From the NCBI RefSeq assembly GCF_018873765.1, contig NC_057917.1, positions 58,586,464 to 58,650,463 of the forward strand: 64,000 nt of DNA, read 5' to 3'. Made by a program: the position numbers and the translations under genes. This document shows positions 34,084 to 45,334 of the stretch, piece by piece; position 1 is the stretch's first letter, and each line of letters starts with the position of its first letter. The notes under the pieces were generated by a model. That model searched no databases and was not told where the DNA came from. It was given only the letters and a program-made list of their open reading frames with translations. Source of the stretch: Telopea speciosissima (lineage: Eukaryota > Streptophyta > Magnoliopsida > Proteales > Proteaceae).

Positions 34084-37000
34084 ATGACGGGAACTGGAGT
34101 GTTTTCAGATATCTTAGACGACGGTGATGTCTTCATGTACTACTCCGATGGTGAGTGGAAAAAATCATCTTCAGGGAAGTCTGTTTCGATTATCAATCCT
34201 ACCACGAGAAAGACTCAGTACAAGGTTCAAGGTAATTTACTTGCCAAACTTTAATTTTGACCATTTTAGCTTGATTTTTTCATTTGAATTCTCTATTATT
34301 TGGTGCTGAGGTTTGATGGATTCTGGTAATGTGATGAACTTTCTCCTCTCTGAGTTTTCTTTTTTTTAGTTCTAATTGAAGAATTTGGGTTGTCGTTCAG
34401 GTTTGATTTGCATTTGTTCTTTCCTTTTTCAGTGACTGGAAGCTTAAGTTTGAGATTTTTACTTGAGTTCTTATGTGATTTTTGGACAATTAGGATCATT
34501 TATGGATTCTGTAGACGAACTAGATTTCAGCTTATATGTGACTCTACTTAATTGATCGTTGGTTTCTTTGGATTCGTAACTTGCTCCTTTTCACCTGATT
34601 CAGTTCAACTGATTTAAGAAAGAAAGATTGAAATTTCCTTCATGGAGACTCCGAGTCGACTAGCATTGCTAACTCGAAGAATCGGATCTGCCAATGAACC
34701 TATTCAACTCGTTCTGGTCTGCGAGTTTCCTAATCAAATCTTCCTTCTGGATTTTTTCCCCCTAACAGCTTGTACACAAGAAGAGGTAAACAAGGTCATG
34801 GAATCGGCGAAAAGCGCTCAAAAGGCCTGGGCGAAAACACCTTTATGGAAGAGGGCGGAGCTGCTTCACAAGGCGGCCTCGATCTTGAAAGAACACAAAG
34901 CCCCAATTGCAGAATGCCTCGTTAAAGAGATCGCAAAACCCGCTAAGGACGCTGTCACTGAGGTAACTGTTAAAGTTGAAACGATTCTTCAATTCTATTT
35001 CTACAATTCGATTTTTGAATTGACTCACTTGGAATTCGGAAATAATGATGATGAAGGTGGTGAGATCTGGAGATTTGGTGTCTTACTGCGCAGAAGAAGG
35101 GGTGAGGATTCTGGGTGAGGGGAAGTTCTTAGTCTCTGATAGCTTTCCTGGAAACGAGAGGACCAAATACTGTCTTTCATCCAAGGTATATTCTTATTCT
35201 CATTTTGATCCTCTCTCTCTCTCTGGTACTTCTTCGTTCCTTCCTCTTGGGCCTTTGGGGTTGTGGCCTGCAAATTTTATATGTGGTGCCAGCGTCACCT
35301 GAAATTGCTTAATTGCTAGATGGTGACGAGATAGCAACTGCTATCCGTTATACATGGGCCTGGCCCCATGATCCGGTGGGCAAGGGCAAGGGCAAGGGCA
35401 AGTAGAAATTGTACAAAACAATAAAAGAATTATGAAAAAAACCCAAAAATTAATTAATAAGAAAAAAGGAAGGAGGAGAGGAGACTGGAGAGAAAGAGCG
35501 TCTTTCTTACCCAAACCTGTCCGTGTCTATCTGCACCAGCAAGTTATACTTTTGGGGCCGCGTGCAATTATTTTTGGTCTACTATAGTCCGAATCTGCTA
35601 CCCACTTGGGACGGTGGGGACAGATTTGAACACTCCGTGGGGCATGGGTCTCATAGTTCAACCGCTCCAGGATCAGGATCATCTCTAGGGAGTCCAGCAC
35701 CCAGGGTGGTGCCAGGGTTATCCAGCGGCTAAGCTGGACCGCATATATCTTGGTACACACTTAGGGATGTGTGCGGCACAGCCCAACGGCTGGCAGCACC
35801 TTGGTGTGCTGGGCTCCCTGGAGACGAGCTAAATCGCTCCAAATATCGTACAAAGGCATCGGTTACATCTTCTCTATCTCTAATTCTCTATGTAGAGTTG
35901 GAGTGGATTTTTACCGTGTTTGTATTGCGAGAGGTTTTTACTGTTAAAAAAAATCAATGAAAGAGGTAGGGGTGTCAAATCCGTTTTGGTTGGGTTGAAT
36001 TGGTTTTGGGCTATAAATGGGTGAAATCAAAGTCGACCCGATAAGGGGGCGATTTCAGTCTGGTTTGGGGTTTTTTTTTATCGAGCTGTTATTGGTTTGA
36101 TATTAGGTTCGGTTCAATTTGGTTTACCATATATATAGATATTATGATAAATAAAAAAAAACACGTTTTATTATGATTTTTTGGGTTGGTATCTTTTAAG
36201 AGTTTTGATCTGGATTCTAGGTTGCAGTTGGTTTCATAGTACTTCAAATAAAAACCAATCTGATAGGAAATCAATTTGGTTAGGGTTTTTTGCTTGGGTT
36301 CGATCAGTTTGATCGGTTCGATTTAAGATTTGATACCTTTGCTTTAGGGAGAGGGTTCTATAAGAGGAGTACACCAAAGAGGTGCAACAAAACAGTGTCG
36401 TACATGGACAGGTAGCAAAGTCATTTCAGCCATGCTACTTGCTCGATGAACCTTCCTCCTTATAAAAAAGAAAAACAATGGGCTCCATGTCTACCACATA
36501 TGTTAATTTTTGTTGGGATCAATGGGGGGGGGGGGATGGGGGATTGGGATCCTCTCCACTGAGTAGAGAGTCCAATGAGGCATTCGATAGCTGGGCTGTG
36601 TCACCCACATCCCGACAGCGCAATGGATGCCTTATTGGGCACTCATTGGGTCAGATAATCATTGGAAAGGATCCAAATCCAAGGGAAATAGCATCACAAG
36701 AGTTTGTCAAGATATATTAGTTATTTTGGGTAAACAGTTTGTCAAGAAAACGATCCTTTGTTAGTGTCAGAACAGAACACTAGGGTTATGTTTGGATGCC
36801 AAGAAAAGAAAAAATATAATAAGACAAAATTCATGATAACACAATGATTGTTTTATGTGTCTATCTATCTCCTGAAATTCAAAATTTTTTGAATCTTTTC
36901 TTTTTTTGGCATCCAAACATAGCCTAGAAGAATTAAAAATTCAGGATATACTGTGGACAGTATCATGTGGGTTTAACACAAAGAAACCAATAATAAAGAA

Positions 37001-40000
37001 CATGTACAGAACTTAACCCCGTTGAGCTAATATAGCAGAAAGCGAGCCATGATAATAAACCACCATTTTTTTTTTTTGGACAGTTAAACTGAGCACCGAA
37101 AGTTTAAGCACACCTAATGGGGTGGGTTCAGTAAAACAGGATTATGCAAGTTCTAACTAGATTCGAAATTAAACCTGTCTAGGTACAATCAAATTTTTTT
37201 TAATATAGAACATGATTATACAAAATATTTAAATTTTTTATTATATTTATTAATGATACTTTTTAGATGTAATTTTTATTTCACTTTTCAAATCTAAGAG
37301 ATATAGATGTAAAGTAAAATGAAATTTAATAACCAAATATGGAATGGTTTAGAGTTAGTAACACAATCATGTGGGATAATGATTATAAAAATTTATTTAT
37401 TAAATTTACAAAATTTCACTTCTCTTCCTTTAATTTCCCTTGCAACCAAATAGAACATACAAATTTTCATCGTGTGACGCTGGGAATAATTCATGTATAC
37501 ATTTTAATTATGTGAAGATTGGATTTCTCATAATTTAGTTAACAGTACGTTTAACTCAAAAATAAGTTTGTGGTTTACAGCTATAATCAATGCGATCTAT
37601 ATTATAGATGGAGTATTTGAACCATTTATAGCTAGAGGAAGAATGGATGTTTTTAATTCGATCTTATAGCCCATTAACATGAGATTAGATTAGAGCTATA
37701 CCAGTGGTTGGATTTTGTCGTGGCATTGACTTATTCTTTCTTCATTGGCCCAGCCAAACACATTAATTTGTCCAGTAAGCTTATATATCTTCAACGTGAA
37801 CCACTAGAATAATTGTTACAGCCTAAGGCCAGGCCTAGATGTTAGCTCATGGTCTGGCCCTATAGAGTAGTTATGGTTACAACTGGTCTGCAGGCCTCCA
37901 TGCACCATGGTTCTAAGTATCGGTACCGTATCGGATGATACGTACTAGTTTTGCTAGTCATCAATAGTAATACCGTATATCGTATTGATAGCATGATACG
38001 AAAAAGGGGTAAAATAGTTTAAAAAACTCATTTTTTAAGGAAATTCAGGGATAATTTTGTCTGATACAGCTGATCTAGGGTGATACCGTATCAGTATCAT
38101 ATCGGTTTTGTGGGTTGCCAATATCGAATACCGGATACCTGTTCCAATACCGTGTACTAAAGCCATGGCATGCATCCATCTACAGAAGAACGAAGCTAAA
38201 ATGCCATCAGGGTTGCCTAGCTTTCATTGTTGTTGCTAGTCCAACTCTCCAACCCATGGTTTGTAATCTCGGATTGGATCGGCTGATACCAGCCGGATTG
38301 GATTGGTATCGGCCTTGACCGATCCGTCAAGATATTCCTGGATCGTTCCCTAGACCGGTCAACTCAATTGAATCGGTTACTTTCCATTTTTTGGGTTTTT
38401 TATCGATATTTTGGGTTTTTTAACCTTTTTTAGTATCGGTTTTTTATATTTTATTAATATTTTTGACCAATCTAAGCCCCATCAAAAAAAAAAATTTGGA
38501 TTTTGGTCATTTTTTACCAATCCAAGCTGAGTTTGACCGATCCGGATCAGTATTGGCCGTGACAAATTTCGAGTCCGATATCTAGATTTTGAACCTTGCT
38601 CCAACTTGAATAAAGAAAAATGATGATGAATTACGTGTGGCGTATACTGGGGTAGACTTCGTCTCTAGATTTCAGAACCTTCTTCAATTCTTCAATACCA
38701 GGATGTAGGGATGTGAATGAATAGCTAAAATCCGTTTTCGTATCCGTGTCCGTATCCATTTAGCACTATCCGAATCAGTCTAAAAGCTAAACGGATATGG
38801 ATACGGATAGGCTATAGTTATCCGAAAAGCTATATTTACATGTAAACGGATAAAAAATCCGATCCATATCGGCATCTGTATCTGTTTAGCACTATCCGAA
38901 TCTGTCCGAAAACTAATCGGATGCGGATACGAATATAGCACTATCCGAGCCGAATCCGATCCATTTACATCCGACCAGGATGTCCACATCAGGTGTTCAG
39001 ATTGACCAATATTTAGGAATTTTTAATAATCTAATCTGAAATGAAATTTCAGACAATTAACATGCATTTTTCCTTATTCCGAAGAACATAAATAATTCAT
39101 ATGTAATTTACATATAAAGTGCCCGAAAAAAATTTACATATGAAAATATTAATAAAATGATGATTTAACGAATAAATAAAATTAAATAATAAATGCAAAA
39201 TTTTTAAAGCTAATAATAAAAATTAAATGGTGAGATGCGTTTTTCACCAAGCTAAGTGGAAAATTTATATAAAATAGGAATGGATAGTGGTAAAATAATA
39301 TTATTGGCAACCTATTAAGATAAAAAGTTTATTAAAATCACTTCTTTTTTTTTGGATGAATAAAACATGGGTGGAAAAAAATCACATTTTTATCGATAAA
39401 AAATGTATTCCAAAAAATCCGAGAAAAAGAATGCATTAGTCATCCAAAATCTGGTATATTCCTTTAGACTTTATTTTCAGATAACTGGAGTGAAACCCTA
39501 TAAAAAATATTTTTCATTGGATTGAAATGTTAGTAGTTCGGTGGAAAGACATCATTTTAGGGGAGGCAAGGTCTCCATAGAATAGACAAACAGAAAACAG
39601 TTGCAAATATTTTTATAACCAAAATTTGTTACACTTGAAACAATTTAGATGAGAAATAAACACATAACTATTACAAAATTTTCATTAGTATGTGGGATGC
39701 TCCAGAAATATCTTTTACTTATCCAATCAATTATCCTTCTTTTCATTTTTAATTCTATAGGGTCTTTTAGCTTACTGTTAGTAAGAATTTTCTAACCAAA
39801 TCTGGTTGTTTATATATCCAGTGAAAACTTTCTATGAACTTTATTTATACATCAAAGATAACCATGGAACTGGAAGCTAGCATTTAGCTATTTATTTCAC
39901 ATTAATATTTTTCCGCCTTTTTTTGCATAAGATATGTCAATTAAAAATGAGAATTATTATCTTTCAAGCTCTAAGATCAGGAGGAAAGAAGTATTCAGAT

Positions 40001-42110
40001 TGATTCCTTTACATTATGCCAAAGATTATGGATTTTGATTGCTTATTGCAGATTCCACTTGGGGTAATTTTAGCAATCCCACCTTTCAACTATCCTGTCA
40101 ACCTAGCCGTCTCAAAAATTGCTCCTGCACTGATTGCTGGAAACTCCCTTGTGCTTAAGCCTCCAACTCAGGTATCCTACCATACAACTTCTCTTGGTCC
40201 TTGATAAGCATGCTCAAAGGTCATCTATGGGTGCACATGGGATCTAGATCTTCTATGGTGCGGTGCCCGTAGCGGGCTGAGTAGCGCAGACACATGGGCG
40301 CGTGCAATGACCGCCTTACCCCTGCCCGAGTGTCTTGCCCGAGCAGGGGTAAGGTGGTCATTGCGCTTGCCCATGTGTCTACGCCGCTCAGCCCGCTACA
40401 AGCAGTGCGACGCCGTAGAGGATCTGAATTGGTGCACATGTGCCTATATCAAAATCTTGACCCCATGATGGACTGTGTTATTGGTCCTTTGTTTTTTTTT
40501 CTTTTATAAGCTCAATTTCATATTTCCTTTGGTCTTTTCAGGGAGCTGTTGCTGCTCTCCACATGGTACATTGCTTTCACTTGGCTGGTTTTCCTAAAGG
40601 CCTTATTAGTTGTGTCACTGGGAAAGGTTCTGAGATTGGGGATTTTCTCACAATGCATCCTGGAGTTAACTGTATAAGGTAACCTCTTATGATCTATCAG
40701 CTCTTCAACACTCCATATGCTGGAGCATTACCCACTATGACTTTTACTATTAGTCACATTTTCGTGCCCTAAAATTCATTCAGCTTCACTGGTGGAGACA
40801 CTGGAATTGCAATATCAAAGAAGTCAGGCATGATCCCTCTTCAAATGGAACTAGGAGGAAAAGATGCATGCATTGTGCTTGAAGATGCTGATTTGGATTT
40901 AGTAGCAGCAAACATCATAAAAGGAGGATTTTCTTACAGGTGAAGGAAAATCTCCATGCTTTTCCTCTGTTTTAAGTTTGCAGTTACCTAATGTCCTGAT
41001 TGCTTTGCATCTGTAACAGTGGTCAAAGATGCACAGCTGTGAAGGTTGTTCTAGTAATGGAGTCTGTAGCTGATGCTCTTGTTGAGAAAGTGAAGGCCAA
41101 AGTAGCAAAATTAACTGTTGGACCACCAGAAGATAATTGCGACATCACCCCAGTTGTGTCAGAATCATCAGCAAATTTCATTGAGGGGTTGGTAATGGAT
41201 GCCAAGAAGAAAGGAGTAACATTTTGCCAAGATTACAGGAGGGAAGGAAATCTTATCTGGCCCTTGTTGTTGGATAATGTTCGACCTGATATGAGGATTG
41301 CATGGGAGGAGCCATTTGGGCCTGTATTGCCAGTGATCAGGATCAACTCTGTTGAAGAAGGGATTCACCATTGCAATGCCAGCAATTTTGGCCTCCAGGT
41401 ACAAAATGCATCCAATTGTTCATCATTTTCTGTTGAGAAATAAAGTGAAATTCCCAAGTTTATCACTAGATATGTTGTATTATTATTTTCCACGCTCCGG
41501 CTCTGATACCAATTTGTTGAGAACTTGGGTCTCATCCTCAAAAGCTAGCCATTAAGAAGAGAGTGTCCAAGTACCTATTAACCCACCCACATCCCCTTTC
41601 ATGTTCGATGTGGGCACTATTCTCTTTGCCTTATGTGTGGATATCCCAACAGCAATATGATAGTATCACATTCACATGTGTTTGAGATGGTTTATTGGAA
41701 TATATTTTCTAAATAACACTTGAATTGAAGGATAGAATTATTATTGATGTTCTTTTTTTCATGTCAATGATTAAACATAGGGTTGTGTTTTCACAAGAGA
41801 CATCAACAAAGCAATGTTGATTAGCGACGCAATGGAGACAGGAACAGTTCAAATCAATTCAGCACCAGCTCGTGGACCAGACCATTTTCCTTTCCAGGTA
41901 AATTTACTATATAAACCCAATAATTAGTGTTTATGATTTTGGTTACTACTTTTAAGCCTTCATACTTAAGGTTACACCAAGCATTGCTTATGGCAGGGTC
42001 TGAGGGACAGCGGAATCGGTTCCCAAGGAATCACAAACAGTATTAACATGATGACCAAGATCAAGAGCACCGTGATCAATTTACCCACTCCTACATACAC
42101 CATGGGTTAA
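34084..42110 (+). CDS. GAPN: Non-phosphorylating NADP-dependent glyceraldehyde-3-phosphate dehydrogenase (ALDH11A3 type)
   Basis: Nine exons with GT-AG borders: 34084-34231, 34769-34962, 35057-35185, 40052-40171, 40542-40678, 40784-40939, 41020-41398, 41781-41897 and 41997-42110. They join in frame to 497 residues, the family's usual length, from [20 protein letters not shown] to [10 protein letters not shown]. The enzyme irreversibly oxidises glyceraldehyde 3-phosphate to 3-phosphoglycerate with NADP in the cytosol, bypassing phosphoglycerate kinase and supplying NADPH. Catalytic signatures are Asn170 in PPFNYPVN, Glu265 in MELGGKD and the nucleophile Cys299 in [16 protein letters not shown] (Rossmann region) and EEPFGPV are also intact. 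Intron 3 is about 4.9 kb and holds several MITEs; intron 4 holds a foldback MITE and intron 7 a TRIM-like fragment. An in-frame TTG upstream at 34060 was not used as start because the family begins at this ATG. No disabling change was seen. Confidence 0.96.
35379..35402 (+). repeat. (GGGCAA)n hexamer microsatellite
   Basis: Four consecutive GGGCAA units within GAPN intron 3. Confidence 0.75.
35966..36345. mobile_element. Probable hAT-like MITE in GAPN intron 3
   Basis: The left end AGGGGTGTCAAATCCG mirrors GATTTGATACCTTTG on the right, with GGTTCGGTT-rich subterminal repeats. No clean target duplication was found. Confidence 0.45.
36783..36924. mobile_element. Short MITE with GGTTATGTTTGGATGCC ends
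   Basis: The 142-bp element has termini GGGTTATGTTTGGATGCCAA and, inverted, GGCTATGTTTGGATGCCAA. A TA flanks each side. The termini resemble Tourist-type elements; superfamily is uncertain. Confidence 0.65.
37905..38168. mobile_element. hAT-like MITE in GAPN intron 3
   Basis: Termini CCATGGTTCTAAGTATCGG and, inverted, CCATGGCTTTAGTACACGG, flanked by similar CATGCACC and CATGCATC octamers. The body is rich in GATACCGTATC motifs. Confidence 0.6.
38255..38598. mobile_element. hAT-like MITE in GAPN intron 3
   Basis: Termini CATGGTTTGTAATCTCGG and, inverted, CAAGGTTCAAAATCTAG, flanked by CTCCAACC and CTCCAACT (seven of eight equal). The subterminal region repeats GGATCGGTATCGGCC-like motifs. A diverged relative is at 19096. 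Confidence 0.65.
38706..38974. mobile_element. hAT-type MITE with perfect 8-bp TSD
   Basis: The 269-bp element begins TAGGGATGTGAATG and ends CATTTACATCCGA. CCAGGATG is duplicated exactly at 38698-38705 and 38975-38982. Its relative at 19559 also has a perfect 8-bp duplication. Confidence 0.8.
40240..40431. mobile_element. Foldback Mutator-type MITE in GAPN intron 4
   Basis: A near-perfect hairpin of about 190 bp: arms include GTAGCGGGCTGAGTAGCGCA facing CTACGCCGCTCAGCCCGCTA, with CTTACCCCTGCCCGAGTGTC and its mirror in the middle. GTGCACATG is duplicated at 40231-40239 and 40432-40440, the 9-bp length of Mutator-like insertions. Confidence 0.8.
41500..41651 (-). mobile_element. TRIM-like LTR plus primer-binding site in GAPN intron 7
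   Basis: A 137-bp unit (41515-41651) begins TGTTGAGAACTTGGG and ends ATATCCCAACA, giving TGTTG/CAACA ends. On the minus strand it is followed after two bases by TTGGTATCAGAGC (41512-41500), the initiator Met tRNA primer site. The second LTR is not visible, so this is a fragment of a terminal-repeat retrotransposon in miniature. Confidence 0.65.
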
Positions 42111-43100
42111 TATGTTGAGTTATTCAGAATTACCGTTAAGTTTTTTGGGTTTTACACTAGAAACTGGCATATGCTTATTAGGAAATTACAACTTCTATTG
42201 TAGTTAACTAGTAAAATCAGCAGAGAACCATTTCATTGTTTAGTTTACTTGTTCTCCTTGGGCTATAAACAATAAAGGAACACTTAGTTAAACCCTGGCC
42301 TTCTCATTGGCAGGAACTTCTCTTCGTTGTTTCTATAAATTCCTTTGGGCTGAAAAGCTTTTTAGTTGACTGGAAAAAAAAAATCTCAGCCAGGTTTAAA
42401 TGAGCTGTTGTGACTTAACCATGATCATCTGCCAAAAACTTGAAGAATGCTTGCTTAGGAGGAAAATTACCAGAATTGTCTAGTTATAAAAGTACTTTCA
42501 AAACTGCAGCTACACAACAACAATAACTCAGCTTTATCCCAACTAAATGGGGTTAGCTCTTTTCAATCTAGGCGTTACTATGCCTAATGAATTATAACTC
42601 TTTACGATTTGCCACTTGACAGTACATGGGTTAGTCCATGTTATAGAGGATCTCACATACTTTTCAATGGGCAAATTTCAGTCTAAAGTAAGCAAGGAAT
42701 ATTGCTCAAAACTCTGATTTAAAGTTTTAATAAAATTACCAAAATATCATCAAATGGAGATGAATATAAAATACAAAAGGATCGAATTTTCCTGCATCTG
42801 CAGTGAATGGGATCCCATTCACTACGGAGTGGGAGAGGGCATCGGGAGGGTATTTAGGAAGATACTAAAATCCTATAGGGCTTTGTGAACCTTAGGATGG
42901 TGGGTGCACCGTCCTCTCTGGGTGGAGCCATGGAGGAAGACTTTCTCCAATGCAAAATGACCTCTTTTGTAATTATCTACTTTGTCTAAAATTATACCAA
43001 TGAGATGTTTGCTTGGTCCTCTATTACATGGACTAATATGTACTGACATGTGGCTAATAGTGAAGCGTTATACTTCACTAGGCATAGTGATGGGGAAGAA
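42111..43100. other. GAPN 3' UTR and downstream flank
   Basis: The 3' UTR follows the TAA; an ACAATAAAGG polyadenylation-like site occurs at about 42268-42277. An antisense Au-like SINE 3' end lies at 42511-42560. No gene follows. Confidence 0.5.
42511..42560 (-). mobile_element. Au-like SINE 3' end, antisense
   Basis: On the minus strand: GCTAACCCCATTTAGTTGGG, ATAAAGCTGAG and TTATTGTTGTTGTG, the same 3' end as at 8040-8095. Confidence 0.55.
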
Positions 43101-43108
43101 AACCTTAT

Positions 43109-43620
43109 TTTATTTATAGGAAAAGGGTTCATCATGACTACACTTGGAACCCTTTCCATCCTGCTTGCCACTTTTGAGCAATGTGGATTGATGACTTGAT
43201 CGATAGGTTGACATATTAGGTGGTTACAAAAAATTTTCATAACAACAACTACAAAAGTTAAAAATGACTCTCAATTGATTCCTTTATTATTTTATAGGAG
43301 AGGGTTCTCTACCTGGCAGTGTGGCCCCTGCACCAACGTGGGAGCCAAACACAATGCACAGGAGCATCGATGGGGATGGGATTTTTGCATTTCATGAGGG
43401 TCACAACGGTCATTTCACCCTAGGCCGTGTCCGGGCATGACAACAATGATGCCAGGCAGTGTTCTTTTTTCTCTCATTTTATTTATGGGAAAAAGATTCA
43501 TCATAACTGCAATTGGAACCTTCTCCATCACGCTTGCCAATTTAGAGCAATGTGGATTGATGACTTGGTAGGCTGACTATGTGTTTGATTTTAGATCCAT
43601 GATAGGCCATATGTCAGGTG
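43109..43620 (+). repeat. Direct repeat pair separated by a foldback element
   Basis: Units at about 43109-43225 and 43477-43620 share TTTATTTATRGG, GGAACC, TTCCATC, GCTTGCCA and GAGCAATGTGGATTGATGAC. Between them sits the foldback element at 43298-43474. Confidence 0.6.
43298..43474. mobile_element. Foldback MITE related to the 8.1 kb Mutator-type element
   Basis: The left end GAGAGGGTTCTCTACCTGGC mirrors GCCAGGCAGTGTTCTTTTTTCTC on the right. The centre contains GGTCATTTCACCC. The termini follow the same pattern as at 8119, but only an imperfect flanking duplication is seen. Confidence 0.55.
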
Positions 43621-44009
43621 GTTAATATCAATTTTATAGCCTGACATGTATAGGTTTTACATCTTGGTTGTTCATGTGGAATTGATATTAAGTTTCACAC
43701 TTGAGACTTGTCAAACTCTATGATGATACATGGGGAAGTTAGATTGATCTCAAATCTTCATCATAAATGATAATGATGTAACCACATCCACCAAACTTGG
43801 GCTCCGGCTTGAATTACCATATGGTAGCTATTAATGGCTTGATGGAATGTAGTTCAGGTCTAGGCGTACGCATTATAGTATTTTACTTTAAACTCTCATA
43901 TTTTCACTCATACAAACCCCCCCCCCTAAAAAAAAAAAAAAACCCCATCTTTTTCCTTTATAAAAAACTCTTTGTAGGCACCACATTTTGTCACCCTAAG
44001 GGACACTCA

Positions 44010-44420
44010 GAGAGATGATGAACTTGAGTCTTGTAATGGTGGATTGAGGCCCAAGTTTAAGTGCAAAGACCCCCCATCTCAAAGTCCAACCAGTTTGGTA
44101 CCCTCCTCGAATCAACGTCAGAAAAATTCCCTTAAAACGACCAAATTGCCATAGTAGGTGTACATCCATTGGGTGGAATATACTCGAGAGTGCCCCTCTT
44201 TCTTTTGGGAAAGAGAGGGGAGAAGGGTTTCTTTTGAGAGTCGCCACCTAGATAGGCATGTAGGGCCCATAAATGTTCCCCCCCCCCCCTGTTAGGGGAG
44301 AAAGTGAACTTTAAATGAATAGGCATTGGTCAGCCTAGAGGTTGGGAAAGTGTCAAGTTACGAATATGAGAAGGGGTTAGGCACCCAGTCTGCCCGGCCG
44401 AGGCTTGTCTTCCTAAACTT
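44010..44420. other. Unclassified dispersed repeat
   Basis: Higher-GC stretch with GAGAGTCGCCACCTAGAT and GGGGTTAGGCACCCAG motifs that I associate with plant LTR-element non-coding parts, antisense. No ends were found. A C homopolymer lies at 44279-44289. Confidence 0.3.
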
Positions 44421-44569
44421 TATGCTCCTATAAATCTTAAGATATTTACAAATCTGAAGAGTATGCTCAACCTGTTAGATGTTTGAAAAGCTCCTATTTA
44501 AGGTTTTGAAACCATTTAAAAAGGAAAAATGATCTATGTCAGGATTTCCGAAAAATTTGGTAGCATAAA

Positions 44570-45150
44570 GGCATGTTAGGGAAAAGATAAGTAAAAAATC
44601 CAGCTGCATAATGATGCATTAAGAATGAATGAGTAGAAAATCCAACAACGTAATAGTCATTAAGAATGAATGAATGGAAAATCCGATAGCATATCGGCAT
44701 ATCGGGACAAAGTGAGGCGTTTCTGGAAATGACCAAAATACAAATATATAATATATTTGGAATGATTAATCAATGACATCATTGGATAGCGTGATGCCAG
44801 TGCCTCAGCTAGTCTGATTATATCGTTAGTCCATAAAAACACAAACATGCACTCTACATGGAAGTAAGGATCAACGATATCATTGGATAGCATAACGTCA
44901 GCACTCAGTCAGTCAGATCATACCATTACTACATAAAAAAAATCCAACACACGCACTCTACAGAAAAGTATTCATTGACTTACAACCCTGTCAAGTGCTA
45001 GGGAATACGATGAAAAGAAAGGAAAAATGCGTAATACACCCATCCATGTACATAAAAGTAAAACCCAACGCACACATTTTGCAGAAAAATAGACATCGAC
45101 CTAAACCCTATCAGGTGGCAGGGAATGTGATGAAAAGAAAGAGAGAAAAA
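44570..45150 (+). repeat. Cluster of degenerate tandem duplications
   Basis: Three different units are each doubled in a row: about 50 bp (AGTAGAAAATCCAAC and AATGGAAAATCCGAT, 44590-44695), about 105 bp (ATCATTGGATAGC, 44766 and 44877) and about 120 bp (GGGAATRYGATGAAAAGAAAG, 45000 and 45120). Confidence 0.6.
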
Positions 45151-45334
45151 AATGCAAAGCGTGTGTTAAATAGTCATCAAATTACCATCGTCATGCCTCA
45201 ATTGCTGCAAAGCTGAGCTACATATATAGACATGTTGAAATTGCAATGAAATGAAGTACAAATAGGTTTATGTATATATGTGTGAGTGATACACACACAC
45301 ACACATGCATTTTCAAATAAAAGGAAAAGAACTG

